From: Kitagawia praeruptora
Lineage: Eukaryota > Streptophyta > Magnoliopsida > Apiales > Apiaceae
Assembly: GCA_037693485.1 (NCBI GenBank)
Contig: CM075351.1
Span: forward strand, 96,180,001 to 96,244,000
DNA length: 64,000 nt
Reading direction: 5' to 3'
Positions 44,944 to 57,525 of this stretch are shown here, piece by piece. The translations under genes and the position numbers were made by a program. The notes under the pieces are model-generated. The model was given only the letters and a program-made list of their open reading frames with translations, ran no database searches and had not been told where the DNA came from. How positions within the stretch are numbered: the first letter of the stretch is position 1; the number at the start of each line of letters is the position of its first letter.

Positions 44944-47444
44944 TTACTTTTCCTTTGGTACCCAAACAAGTTTGGGTCCATGTGACTTAGAAACAGTTTT
45001 ATCATAAACAACATGCTTGTCAACTTTCTTGGCATTAGTCTTCTTGTCACTGTTAGAAGTCTTGGAACCTGAGGTTTCAGACTTAGGTGACAGAGGTACC
45101 TTCCTAGCTTTAGGAGGACTCGAAGACTTTGACCTGGTGTAGTGTGTGTGAGAATTGTGACTGATACAACCATCAATGAATTGCCTTCTCAGATTGAAAC
45201 AACTAGTCATAACATTCATATTGCATGGCATACAGTCAAATTTATCACAAAATGGTGCATCTCTATGTCTTAGAGGCACAGAACAATCATAAAAAGGTTT
45301 GGACACACTACCAACAGGTTTCTTGCATGCATGAGTTAAATGATTGGTACTGAAACAGTTCTGACAAGTTTTCCTAGGGGCATTAGGCATATAAGCATAA
45401 TTGTTATCCTTGTTAATCCCTAACTTGCCATTTCTGTTCTGTTTCTTCTTAGTCACTTTCTTTTCTGATTCACTCTTCCCAGCTGAAACAAACTTAACAA
45501 ACTTCTTAGGTCTTGGCCTATCAACTACTGGCTCCTTGTCTTTTGACCTGACACTCTCACTCTTGGATGATGCTTGTTATTCATTTGATTGTGCCTCATC
45601 CTCATCATTCAACATTTGTTTGATGAGTAAGGCATCCTCATCAATTTCAAATGTTGGTTCCTTAAAAATTGGATTTTCAGTCTTTTTCAAAATGTGAGGC
45701 ACTCCCTCATGAACAACTGTGTCATCTTCAATGACAGCATAGCCTTTTCTCTGTTTAAGAGTGTCATAATCAAGTCCAGTAGCAGCCTTGGGTTTTGCTT
45801 CAATTTTCTCACAGTAGGATTTCACTAGACCAGATGATTTCTTGAAAGTTTTTAGTTTGAATTCATTTTCAGCTAATTCATCCCTAAGAGCCTTTTCAAC
45901 CTGACTAGCACACAAAACCTTATTCTGCAGATATTCAACTTCTTTCTTAAGGTTTTCTATTTGCATAGCAGTTAGCTCCAGTTCCTCATTCTTTTTGGTT
46001 AACATTTCATTTCTAGTAGACAGTTTAGCAATCTCTTCATTAGCAGCAGTCATACTAGTATGAATGTTAAACATTTCAACAGATAGTTGTTCAATCATGC
46101 ATTTATACTCTGAAACAGACATATCTATAGTAGTGAGAGATGGTACCTGAGAATCAGATGGAGATGGGTCATCCTTGGAATTGGCCATCAAGGCATAATT
46201 GCAGAATTCTTGCTCCTCTCCATCACTGTCAGAATCATCCCAGCACTTCCCTTCAGCTATGTAGGCCTTACCTTGTGTCTGCTTTTTCAGAAGGGCCTCA
46301 TACTTAGCTTCAAGATCAAGATAGTCTCTATCCTTCTTTTTAGGCTTTTTGCATTCACTGGCAAAATGCCCTAGGTCATTGCATCTATAGCACCTTACAG
46401 ATGACCTATCCACATGGCTGGTTTTAAACTTATTCTTGTTTGGTTTCACAATTGCCTTGCTTTTGTTGAATGAATGGTTTTGGGTTTTGGGTTTGAAGGA
46501 TTGATTCCTTTTGAATCTGATGTTTGGAAATTTTCTGGCTATGAAATCATATGAAGTGTTTTCCATCCCATCTAGTTCTTCAAGAGTGTAAAACTCTTCT
46601 TCCTCCTTCTCCTCAACAGGTTCACTTACCTTAGGTTCAGTTTCTTCCTCTTCTACTACCTCCTCTATCCTTAACTGACTTGTAGATGCTTCTAGGTCTT
46701 GAATAGATTTATTGACAATCAAGGCACATGATGTGTTTACCATTCTGCCTTGATTGGCTTGGATAGCCCTTTTCTGAAGCAACTCAAGCTCATGAGTTTT
46801 TAAAACTCCATAGAGCACATCATATGTAACTTTGTTCAAATCTCTTTCCCTTAGAGAAATGACCCTTTGCTCTAGATGGTTTGGTGAGGATAGCAGAAAC
46901 TTCATGTTTAACTCCTTGGTACTGTAAACCTTGCCATTCATCTGCAACTCTGTAACTAGCTTGTGAAATCTCTCAAACATCTTAGTAATGCTTTCCTTGG
47001 GCTGTGCCATGAAAGCTTCATACTGTGTGACCAGTATCTGTTTCTTGTTTTCCTTAACCTCATCAGTTCCTTCACACAACACCTCAATGTGATCCCACAT
47101 TTCTTTGGCAGATGTACATGATGCAATGTTTGCAAACATTGACATGTCCATGGAATCAATGATAAGCAACATGAGGTGGCTGTCAAGAGCAACCTTCTCC
47201 CTTTCTGATTCTGTCCATTTTGATGGATCCTTGGCCTCATAAGATCTTGGGATAGTTGTGGTTCCAACAGTCTTCTCTGTATCTCTTGTTGTGGAACAAA
47301 AGGACCATTCTTGAGAATCTCAGGATACAAAGGATGAGAGGCTTTGATGAACAACATCATCTTTATCTTCCAGAGGTTGAAATTCTCTTTGTCAAATTTA
47401 GGGACCTTCACCGTTCCTGTAGTCTTTGGTGTATTCGAACTCAT
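44944..47444 (-). pseudogene. SIRE-B gag, broken
   Basis: The ATG at 47444-47442 follows the primer site. The N terminus has the copia gag pattern (NFNLWKIKMMLFIKASHP). A frameshift near 47285 separates it from the main 531-codon stretch (47172-45577), which has AKEMWDHIEVLCEG, an intact zinc knuckle CYRCNDLGHFASEC (about 46400-46360) and a coiled-coil region (about 46060-45850). After a TAA at 45579-45577 the frame continues to 44944 with a Cys/His-rich segment (CQNCFSTNHLTHAC) and the closing PKLVWVPKEK. pol is in another frame beyond it. Confidence 0.85.
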
Positions 47445-47475
47445 GATCGTTTTTCTGTTTTTGAATAAACAGCCC

Positions 47476-47487
47476 GCTCTGATACCA
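47476..47487 (-). other. SIRE-B primer binding site (tRNA-iMet)
   Basis: TGGTATCAGAGC on the minus strand, two bases after the 5' LTR end at 47490. Confidence 0.88.
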
Positions 47488-47489
47488 CT

Positions 47490-48769
47490 TGTTGAGTATA
47501 CGATAAGAGAATACAGAGGGGGGGTGAATGGATTCTCGAACTTTTCTTTTCCGAGTCTATGTGGCAAGAGTGTTTGTGTGTGCAGGATTGAAGGTGCGGA
47601 TAAAGAATAACACAAAACACAATATCACTTTAATCTAATGTATTATTAGATAAAGGTTGCTACAATCTGTGAATACAAATGATAGTATTCTCAGCTTCGT
47701 TTTTCTCAGAGAGATACAACTTAGTGTATGAAAAACTTGACTCACAAAAGTTACTAAGTTATGAAGTGAGGTTGTGTCCTTATAGAACATGGATACAGCC
47801 TACTTACTGCAAATAAGGTAGCTAAACAAATTACTTTCTAGTCTATCTATCCTTTTTGAGTAAGTGTCCAAACGGTTACAGATTTGACTTTGCAAAGCCT
47901 GTTTAGATCCACTTCTTTAGCTCCTTGTCTCTTCTATATCTCTCCAAGCTTCCTTGTAGGCTTTCCAGAGCACGTTACAGATTGTGGTCCATAAAGTGCA
48001 TTGGCTTGTTGCAGGTTTCTAACTTGTACAATTTCTTCAGTATTTTGTCTCCAAGAATGTATTCGAGAAGTGACTAAGTAAGTGATTCGAGAACTGGAAT
48101 TGACTTGATCGATAACTCTGAGTTCTCGAACACTGTTATATTGACATATCGAACCACTTCTCGAATAGCCCTTTTCCATCAGGATTCCTTGAGTTATCGA
48201 ATAGAACATTTGACTTATCGAATCCTCGAGATATCGAATAGCTTTCTGAGTCCTTGAGATATCGAATGGAACTTTGACTTGTTGACTCCTTGAGAACTCG
48301 AATACCACTTTGACTTGTTGACTTCCTGAGTTCTCGAATAATGTACATAGACATATCGAATCTTTGAGATATCGAATGAGATATCAAACAGTATATACAG
48401 AGATATCGAATAGTGTCTTGAGATATCGAATCCCTGACTTCTCGAATGCTGGACTTCTCGAATAGACAAATATACTTCTCGAATTGGTACTTAGGCAAAT
48501 TCTTCTTTTCTTCAAATCCCAACTGTGATTATTTGACAGTCTTTAACTCCTTGCTTGAGGCATGAACCTTGGAACTTCTTTCAAGCATTATTCTAGACTC
48601 TATAAGTACAGTTACACAACTAGGATTTGATGCCTACTACAAGTACAATACAAATAGAAACTCTACAACTAGAGGTTCCCTCAGTTAAGAGGTCATGTAA
48701 GTAATGCAAAGCATTAAAAACAATTAGGCTTGTTATTAGATGTATACAGGCATGCCTCTGTGACTAACA
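47490..48769 (-). repeat. SIRE-B 5' LTR
   Basis: 1280 bp, near-identical to 34826-36110, with TG...CA ends and the same TTCnnGAA cluster. ATATG at 48770-48774 completes the target duplication. Confidence 0.92.
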
Positions 48770-49244
48770 ATATGTTCTCTATTTGCTTGAAAATAGAAGC
48801 ATTCCTGATAGAGAAGCTAGTGTTTACAGAAACTGGTGTACTATGATCTTCATGAAAATAAAATCCAGATTTTTAGATGGAGGATCAAGATATGATGGTA
48901 ATTATACTCCCATGTATTTGAACATAGAAGGACAAGAAGTAGAAATGCAAAAGGGTTCAGCTGTTAAAGAAGTAATTTTGAGGCAAGAACAGTTATCTTT
49001 GAATCCTGGTGGAAGAGATCTTGCATATTTACTGTTGGGAGAGTTGAATTTACCAAGGAGCTCAATTCAAAATCTCAGGGCTGGTATTTATCAGATTGAC
49101 AAGAATAATGAAGAACTCAGAAGTCTGAAGAAAAGACTGATTCAGATTCTAGCAGAGAAGGAAGAGGAATTATTGTCAAGTTTCTTGCAGATAAGTAATT
49201 TCTTTGTAAGGATTTCTGAGACTGAACCTGAAGATATCTCATAG
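48770..49244 (+). pseudogene. SIRE-A extra ORF, part 4 (C terminus)
   Basis: This is the continuation of the ORF interrupted by SIRE-B at 34826. It reads through NRSIPDREASVYRNW, FLDGGSRYDGNYTPMYLNIE and a helical Glu/Lys-rich tail (NNEELRSLKKRLIQILAEKE) to a TAG at 49242-49244. The frame across the ATATG duplication matches part 3. The polypurine tract and 3' LTR follow after 60 bp. Function unknown. Confidence 0.7.
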
Positions 49245-49308
49245 ATTTTTTTTTAGTTTTTGATATCTTTGAATCAAATAATTTGTGCTTTATTTCATTA
49301 AGTACAAA

Positions 49309-49319
49309 TTGGGGGAGAT
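49309..49319 (+). other. SIRE-A polypurine tract
   Basis: TTGGGGGAGAT abuts the 3' LTR at 49320. Confidence 0.85.
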
Positions 49320-49822
49320 TGTTAGATATTGATTCAAGTGATATCAGGATCTGGGTTGTTACTGATCAAGATACTGATGCTGACGTCATCAGTAATACGA
49401 TGTAAGTATGAAGGTATTGTCAGTATTAGAAGCTGATCAGGATTACGTGAAGATTCTCGTCAAACCAGAAATCAAGGAAGATTGATATGTCGGTTCCTAA
49501 ATTGTAGGAAGGCAGCTATCATATAGGATATGCATTCAGAGTAATATGTAATTGATTTAGAATATCTTGTAATTGATAGTGTAGCTGTGTATATTATATA
49601 AACACAGTTTAGGTTTTACATTAGTGTAATCGCTTACATGAGTTATCTTGTAACCTAGCAGCTCTTAAGAACATAAGAATTTCTTAAGAGAGTTTGTAAC
49701 AGTTTTATATCAGAATTAATAAAGCTGTTATTGATTCATAATTGTGTTATTTCTGTTTAAGTCGAAAATCTTATACAATTGTATTCAACCCCCCTTCTAC
49801 AATTGTTAATTACTGGGCAACA
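49320..49822 (+). repeat. SIRE-A 3' LTR
   Basis: 503 bp starting TGTTAGATATTG and ending GGGCAACA, with TAACA at 49823-49827. It differs from the 5' LTR at about 10 positions. Confidence 0.93.
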
Positions 49823-50544
49823 TAACAGGTCTGCTAGAGATGATAGGAGTAATCTCTGAAGTTGTGCTATGTGAAGGATTAGAATGATTTTCAGAGTTCT
49901 CAGAAGAAGAATTTTGTATAGGATTAGAATGAGTTTGTATATGTTCTGAGGAAGGGATATGTGTAGAATCAATAGAAGAAGAATTTTGCTGTGACTGAAA
50001 AGTAGGTATAACTAATGAATCATCTGATATGATATGAAGAGGAGATTCAGAAAACATCAAGTTTGATGTGGAATCAAACTCTGATTTCCAATTTCCATCG
50101 TGAAAAGGGTAAATTTTTTCTTTGAAAACAATGTCTCTGGTGACATAGCATTTCTTTGTGGAAAGATCAACAACCTTATAGCCTTTTTTGTTGAAAGGAT
50201 AACCAACAAACACACATTTTAGAGCTTTATATGAAAATTTATCTCCATTTGTGTGAAAATTACTGATATAACACAAACAGCCAAAATTTCTAAGAGATGA
50301 ATATTTTGGAGTTTTGTTAAACAATATCTCAAAAGGAGATTTATGATTTAGCTGAGGTGTAGGCAAGAGATTAATTAAATGAACAGCAGTCAGAACACAA
50401 TCTCCCCACAAAGAGATTGGTACATTTGACTGAAATTTTAAAGCTCTAGCTACATTGAGAATATGTTGATGTTTTCTTTCAGCAATTCCATTTTGTTGAG
50501 GTGTATAGGGACAACTGGTTTGATGAATGATTCCTAGGCTGTTT
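49823..50544 (-). pseudogene. Outer Ty1/copia integrase fragment
   Basis: Minus-strand copia integrase from another lineage than the SIREs: YTPQQNGIAERKHQHIL (with the catalytic Glu), VPISLWGDCVLTAVHLIN, FGCLCYISN, FVGYPFNKKGYKV, then a Ser/Asn-rich linker. The frame is open throughout. It is cut on the right by the Tekay-like LTR at 50545 and on the left by SIRE-A at 49822, continuing at 7462. The rest of the element lies outside the window on both sides. Confidence 0.88.
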
Positions 50545-53500
50545 TGTGACAGCCCCAAATCCGGGGTCAGGAATCCAGGCCGTCACGGACCAATTTCCAT
50601 TTATTCATATTTTACTCTTGGCAGCTGGAATATCAATGCATAATAAAACTCACACAATAGACCCCACACTTAATAATAATAATACACACCAGTCATATGC
50701 TCAGAGAACAACATCTACAATATTAAAAGTTTAGAGTTAAGCAGTTATTACAAACCCAGAATCTTACTAAGTACATTGTTGAATGATACTTCTACATGAA
50801 GCATTTCAACAATCAAAAGTTTATTATACAGCTTACACACTTAATGTACATAAGTCTACCAATACCCATTCGTCTATCAGTTACCTCAGGGATATGCGCC
50901 AGCACTCTCTCAAAAGGTCGTCTTTCCCTTACCCTCTTCCGGGGTGTAGTGCGAAGTATCGGCATCTGCCCTAGCTGTTATATAATTAAATAGCAAGAGT
51001 GAGCTATAATAGCTCAACAAGATAAACTTTATAAACTAGCATCAAAGGAAAACATAAATATATCTGTATAATAAACAGAAGACAAATCATAATTATTATG
51101 AATTTTTTTTATTTTTATTTGATAAATACTCCTTCCAAATATTTGTATACTAAAAGAAATATATAGCATTCTAATATCAGTTTCTCTTCTATTATAATAT
51201 AATATCAGTTTCTCTTCTCAAATAATTAAAAACCATTACATCATCTCAGTATAATATTTCAAGGTAATATATCACCTGCACAAAATCTCTCAATATAATC
51301 TTTCCATTTTCCTTTTTATACAACAATTATATAAAAATAATATAAAATCAGTTTCTATTCTTACTGTAAAAACAATTCCATCATTTCATACCATTTTCCT
51401 TTTTCAGTATACAAATATGAATAACCATTATAAATTCTTTCTTTTAAGTTTTGGGGATTCTGCTAGCGCCAGATACGTAGGACGATGATCAGTCGCCTGA
51501 CCGTACCTGCTCTCTGTTTACTACTAGTAGAAGGAATGTCAAACATCCCTGGAGGAAGGCCACCTGCTACATCCTCCTTCGGCAACTCTTGGGCCGTAAT
51601 AAAATATTGGGTGCCGGACTGTGCAACTCCCACACAGCCTCTTACGCAATATTGGATGTCGGACTGTGCAACTCCCACACAGCCTCTTACGCATACTGTT
51701 GCAATCCACCTTTTTCAAACCGTTATTCCAATTATAAAACATCATTCCACATTTTCCATTTTTCCGTTTCCATTTCCATTCACATTTCCATTCACATATA
51801 TCATTTCCCTTTCCATTTATCATCACCTTTAAAAAAATATATATGTCATAATACTTTGATTATGACTCAGACATCTCCTCTGTATTCAATGAAATCAAAT
51901 ACGCTCTTATATACATAAAATATTCCATCTATTTTAAAAGTATTAAATAATAATCAAATAATATTTATTAAATCACAATTATTTAAAAAGAATATTTTAA
52001 CATAATATTATAAATCATATAACCCTAGATAACAACTGATACCATTCCTTCATATCCTTTTTAAACATAAAGCATGTTCGCTCTATTCATATTCATATCT
52101 ATATATCCATATTCATAATCCATAATCCATATCCATTTCTCTTTAATTCCCAAAATCAGGAAATAAATTCTTAACAATATAGTAAAAATAAAATCACATA
52201 TATATTCCATGAAATCATTTTTCTTTGAAGGTAAATACTTTTCCAAAGTAAAGATAGAAGAAATCTTGCCTCGATCTCTAGAGCCCAGAGGTATGACCCG
52301 ATATACGTCCTGAGTTTCTATAAACACGAAAAGGATCATCATTAGAATATATTCCACTTAACCTCCTAACCTTTATATAGTAATACCCTTGATACATAAT
52401 ATATGTTTAACATAGGCTTTATGTACCAAAAGTTCCAAGAACTTAACCATTTTTAAACTTGATCAAAGTTTTAGTGTATTCCACCATTTCCCTTAATAAC
52501 CACACTCGATTGTAAAAATTCTTAGAAAATATAAATTCTGAATTTTAATGTAAGGTCAACTGGTAATAGTTCTCTGACCACCCTACTACAATATCCCAAA
52601 ATTTCATAATTTTTAAAAATGATTAAGTATGGTAATTATAGCCTCAAAGTTGACACAATTACGTTTTCTCGGTTTTCGAACGTCTTTCACTAAAATTCAC
52701 TTTTCTCCTAAACCGTTCATCAGATTTTAACGTACTTTATATCAAAACGATCTATGAACTAAGATCTATCTTCTCATGGTCAGTTGACACACCCTACTAA
52801 CCCTTACCAGTTCGTGACCTCTGCCCAAATACAAGGTAGTTTTAGTTTTAACGAAAATCGGACATTATAACAGCTATATTCTTAACAATACCCAAATCAT
52901 CACTCCTCCCAATCCATCATCCAACACCTATATTATTCCCTACACCATGTGGTCATCATACCAGCCATGGTTACAAGCACAACTCACTTCCATACTCAAT
53001 CAAATCACTTATAAACACATATATCATCATGATTTCATACTTTATACAACTTTAACTACTTAACCAACCATAATCAATCATCAACTCAAAGTAATACTAA
53101 GGGTTCTTGAGCTTTATACCTTCTTTGTAGAGTGAACAACACTTAATAAGCCTTGGATAGTCGTTAAACAACCTTAAAGTAGCTTGGATCAACTAAAGAA
53201 ATCATAAAACCAAAAGTTAGTTCTTGAAGGTTACTATTCATTCATCACTTTGTTAAAATTATAGAAAATCGAAAAATAATAGTTTGGCTCTCAAATTTTT
53301 ACCACATCTTGGACTCTTCATAAGATTTGATTGGAGCTATATATCACCAAAAAAAAAAGCTTCCTTGCTATGGTTTTGAGCTCCATCTTTCCGCTGGACA
53401 GAAACTGGACAGATTGGGTTCTCCAACTTTGAGCATGGATTTGACTAGGCTATGCAACTTTGTTGGCCATGAAATTTTGAACGAATCTTCCCCATAGAGT

Positions 53501-54491
53501 GGAGAAGCTATGGTTAAAATTTGGTGATTTTTAGAGTTTAGATCTTGGGTTATGAATTTTTCTCTCAAAGCTATTCCTGCTGGGCAGTTTGTGTGGAATG
53601 GTGTGTTTCTTACTTTTTCTTCACTTTTGATCCAATATTGACTTATCCAACTTTGATCTAATGATATTTACAAGATAAGATCAGATGTATGGCTGTTTTG
53701 GATCCTTGGTTCTTGTACAAGAAGTATCTAAGAAGCTTGGTTTGATATTTGTTTGGTTTTCTTTTGTTTGTTTTTACCACATTATCCTTGCCCTTTCATA
53801 ATTCTTCCACTCTTGCCCTTGCCCATTGGCTTTCACCATAAGCCACTTAATTAAATCAATAAATCAACTCCTTGTTTTGTATTGGGCCGAAGTTTGGGCT
53901 TCGTTCAAAGTTCTCTCGTCATTTGATTCATCGATTGATTTCTGCAATCGTCTCAGTGGTTTCTCCTTTGTAAATTCCTTGGATATATAATATCCTCTCC
54001 CACATCATATATTAGTGTGTTAGGGTGATTCTAATCCTCAAGTAGGTATTAGATCCAATATCCTTGGTAGATTCTCTTTTTCTCAGAAGTTGCTCTCCCG
54101 GTTATCTTTCGGGTTCTCAAGCATTCTCAAACTCGTTTACAAACTCGTTTAACAATCTAAATTCCCTTGGCATTTCCTTGACTTGATCACTCCTTGGTTT
54201 AACCTAATTTCACTATTTTCTCAAGATATAAACCCTTTAACATTTCTATACTCCATAATATCACATTCAATAGAGTCTCAATCGAAATCAAAAATCCTTA
54301 AAGTCCATATTCAGGAATTTCTGAAATCCATTATCATTTTGAGTCACTCATTTTCATAGTACAACATCAATATGGTTCCTGATTATTCATTTTCCATTTC
54401 AAATCTAGGGTACTTACATACCATTTCCCTAAATCCTCAAAATTACTAGTCATTTAGGCACTGTAGCATTCTAAAAGTTAGGGTTATTACA
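50545..54491 (-). repeat. Tekay-like 3' LTR, 3947 bp
   Basis: On the minus strand it begins TGTAATAACCC after a polypurine tract (AAGGGGGGAAGA, about 54503-54492) and ends GGGGCTGTCACA. It has no coding sequence. A 46-bp unit (GGACTGTGCAACTCCCACAC core) is tandemly duplicated at about 51601-51692. AT-rich low-complexity sequence dominates 51100-52330. Confidence 0.85.
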
Positions 54492-56861
54492 GTCTTCCCC
54501 CCTTAAAAGGATTCCGTCCCGGAATCACGTTGAAAATATTGATAATTACCTTTCCCACATAACACCTTCAAATTCTCACATTAATTCCTCCATCTTTTAG
54601 TTCTTCCATAAACATCCGTATTTTGTTTGTACAGAAATACACCAACATAAACTTGCTTGACATTCATCAACATGTCATTTAGCTTTTCAATAGCAGTACT
54701 TTCACCATCTTTTTCTTGCAAATCTCCTCCTATATTTCACTCATTCTATCTTATCTCATCTCTCCTTCCTCTTTTGCCTAAGGGTATCGGCCACCACATT
54801 GGCCTTCTCTGAATGGTAGTGTATCTCACTATTGTTTAACTATGTTTTGATCTCTATCATGACATAAAATATTAATACTCCAACATTTGTATATATCACC
54901 TCTGTAAAATTTTCCAGAAAATTAGTTATAATAATATTCGTTGAAACAATTGTAAGAAAATATTATTTATAATATATATTTCATGTTCGTACTTATACAA
55001 ACATATACTTTCCTTTCATCCTTGAAAAATATTCTCGCACTTTTCCCAATACTCTTAATCTCCTTTTTATAGAGTTCTTTAACTCTTAACAGATATTGAT
55101 TTGGATGACACGAGAATAACTCACTTTCTTATATCACCATAGTTTACTTTCTCACAGATAGATTATTCTTATCTATATTATCAGTCCATTTACACCATTC
55201 ATTGACTTAGTCGATCCCTAACCAAACATTTACACTTAAGAGGTTAAATTAGAGCGTACCTGCAATTTCCTCCGGATACCTTATCCCATATGTCTATTGT
55301 TCACTATACGCTCTTTACATCTTGCTGATCCACCTTAGTTCCTTCATGATATACTATCTATTCCACCTCTAAAATTTTCCTTTATTATTCTCATAAAAAT
55401 CTTTACCTCAAGTTTTACTCATTCACACCTTTTGGATTAATCGTTTGAATACTTAACATCTTTAATCTCTCTCTGCTACTTAGGGTATTAGTCACAATAT
55501 TGGCCTTCCCCCACTAATAATTATTGCACCTTGAAATCCTTCATTAATTATCCCCACTTCCTATGTTTATCCTTATTCTGACTCTATCGTCAAAATACAC
55601 CTTACTCTCAATAGTAAATCTCAATTATGCCTTAAAATTCCTAATATTCTTTTTTTTTTCTAATCAACAAATATACATATTTCTTCTCACGAATTTCCTT
55701 CCTCTCTTATATTGAAACGCTTCTAGCTCTAATTATCTCTTATTGAAATTTCCCTTAGAATCTCCAATTCCCTTGTATAATCACGTATACTCTAAACCTT
55801 GCTTCCATTATCCCATCCATTAATGAAATCTTCTATATTCGAAACAATTTATAGAATTTAAGAAACTTTGAATTGATACGAACCCAGAAACAAGCAAGGG
55901 TCCCATAACAATTTATAAAATTAAGAGTTTTAAATAAATTTTATTTGAAATAAAAGGATATCTGAGAAATCAATATTATGGAAGAACCCGTATGTCACAC
56001 AAGGGAGGGCGTCCCCTCCTGACTTTCAATCACACAGACAGATCGTCCTTGTGTATACATATAGAGTTGTTCCTCTTAGTTGGAGTAAGAAATATAAAGG
56101 AAAATTTAAATCATGATGATATATACCACCTTTCAAAAATAATCTTAGAGAAATATTTTGACTGAGATAGATCGAATAAAATTTTGAAATACATTCCAAA
56201 GGTACCAGAAAGTTTTGAAAAGATACATGCCCTTTTTGAATAAGAGGTGATAGATCACCCTGGAATTACTCTCCAGTGGAGGAAAATTTGAAACTCAATA
56301 ATATAATTTGGCAGGGCTTTAGGAAATTTTGAAAATAGGTACCGTTAATAGACTCTACCCAATTGCAAAACCCAATAATGGAAGGTTTTCCTCAAATACC
56401 ATTTATTTCTCTTATCAATCCCGTATGCTACATAAGCTTAACATTTTTAGCATAATAACCTTTTCATTTAAGTCAATCTCGGAATTTCTCAGTCTGTCTT
56501 GGTCCTTAAGGTATATCTTGGCTTTACCAACAAATCTCAGTTTCACCATTTCATCTCCACAATCAATTGAGACAATCAGTGTCTGTTCACCAATCCATGT
56601 ACAATATTTCTTTAAACTCCCTTAAACACAAGAAGACTTTAAATACTCTTAACTTTGGCTCACAAATCTCCTCTCCCTATACTAAAACACAAACTTTTAT
56701 TAGTAATAATCTATAAAATTATAATCACTACTTAGAATAAATGATACATTCGATAAACCACCCTTGAACTCGATGTGAGTTCACAATTTATATTATTAAT
56801 GATATATTTATTATTATCACTATTGTTCCTGAGCATTATGACTCTAAGCTCCGATACCAAC
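54492..56861 (-). pseudogene. Decayed gypsy interior with RNase H remnants
   Basis: No usable ORF. Minus-strand reading near 54820-54775 gives HSEKANVVADTLRQKRK, and near 55515-55470 GKANIVTNTLSS. Both resemble the KANVVADALSRK signature closing Ty3/gypsy RNase H. Two copies suggest rearrangement of the degraded pol. The rest is AT-rich and unrecognisable. Confidence 0.5.
56848..56859 (-). other. Tekay-like element primer binding site
   Basis: TGGTATCGGAGC on the minus strand, two bases after the 5' LTR end at 56862. It matches the initiator-Met tRNA type with one variant base. Confidence 0.8.
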
Positions 56862-57525
56862 TGTGACAGCCCAAAATCCGGGGTCAGGAATCCAGGCCGT
56901 CACGGACTAATTTCCATTTATTCATATTTTACTCTTGGCAGCTGGAATATCAATGCAATAAAACTCACACAATAGACCCCACACTTAGTAATAATAATAA
57001 TACACACCAGTCATATGCTCAGAGAACAACATCTACAATATTAAAAGTTTAGAGTTAAGCAGTTATTACAAACCCAGAATCTTACTAAGTACATTGTTGA
57101 ATAATACTTCTACAGGAAGCATTTCAACAATCAAAAGTTTATTATACAGCTTACACACTTAATGTACATAAGTCTACCAATACCCATTCGTCTATCAGCT
57201 ACCTCAGGGATATGCGCCAGCACTCTCTCAAAAGGTCGTCTTTCCCTTACCCTCTTCCGGGGTGTAGTGCGAAGTATCGGCATCTGCCCTAGCTGTTATA
57301 TAATTAAATAGCAAGAGTGAGCTATAATAGCTCATCAAGATAAACTTTATAAACTAGAATCAAAGGAAAACATAAATATATCTGTATAATAAACAAAAGA
57401 CAAATCATAATTATTATGAAAAAAAAATTATTTTTATTCGATAAATACTTCTTCTAAATATATTTATCCTAAAAGAAATATATAGCATTCTAATATCAGT
57501 TTCTTTTCTAATATAATATAATATC
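56862..57525 (-). repeat. Tekay-like 5' LTR, 3' portion
   Basis: 664 bp near-identical to 50545-51212. It is interrupted at 57525/57526; the rest lies beyond the window. Confidence 0.85.

Larger units (their letters stand above)
34826..48769 (-). mobile_element. SIRE-B: near-complete minus-strand Sirevirus-like element
   Basis: 13,944 bp with LTRs of 1285 bp (34826-36110) and 1280 bp (47490-48769) and the duplication ATATG (34821-34825, 48770-48774). On the minus strand: 5' LTR, initiator-Met tRNA primer site, gag, pol, AT-rich spacer, extra ORF, polypurine tract, 3' LTR. The LTRs differ at about 15-20 positions plus a 4-base indel. It sits in the extra ORF of SIRE-A in opposite orientation and belongs to the same broad lineage but another family. 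Coding regions keep frame over long stretches and are broken mainly by single stop codons. Confidence 0.93.
7463..49822 (+). mobile_element. SIRE-A: Sirevirus-like Ty1/copia element carrying five nested insertions
   Basis: The element spans 42,360 bp. It is bounded by 503-bp LTRs and the target duplication TAACA at 7458-7462 and 49823-49827. Own sequence in order: LTR, initiator-Met tRNA primer site, gag, pol (protease, integrase, reverse transcriptase, RNase H), intergenic region with an antisense ORF, long extra ORF, polypurine tract, LTR. The extra ORF after pol marks a Sirevirus/Maximus-type copia. Insertions are CACTA-1, CACTA-2, a solo LTR, a TRIM and SIRE-B; removing them leaves roughly 13 kb. 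The two LTRs differ at about 10 positions, so the insertion is fairly young. gag, pol and the extra ORF all carry stops or frameshifts. Confidence 0.93.
50545..57525 (-). mobile_element. Tekay-like gypsy element with decayed interior
   Basis: Minus-strand element with a complete 3' LTR (50545-54491), a 2.37-kb interior (54492-56861) and the last 664 bp of its 5' LTR (56862-57525), which is split by a Tat/Athila-like LTR. The left LTR lies directly in copia integrase; the candidate target duplication is TGTTT (50540-50544). The two LTR copies are nearly identical where both are seen. The interior is too short for gag-pol, so the element is non-autonomous. Confidence 0.8.
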
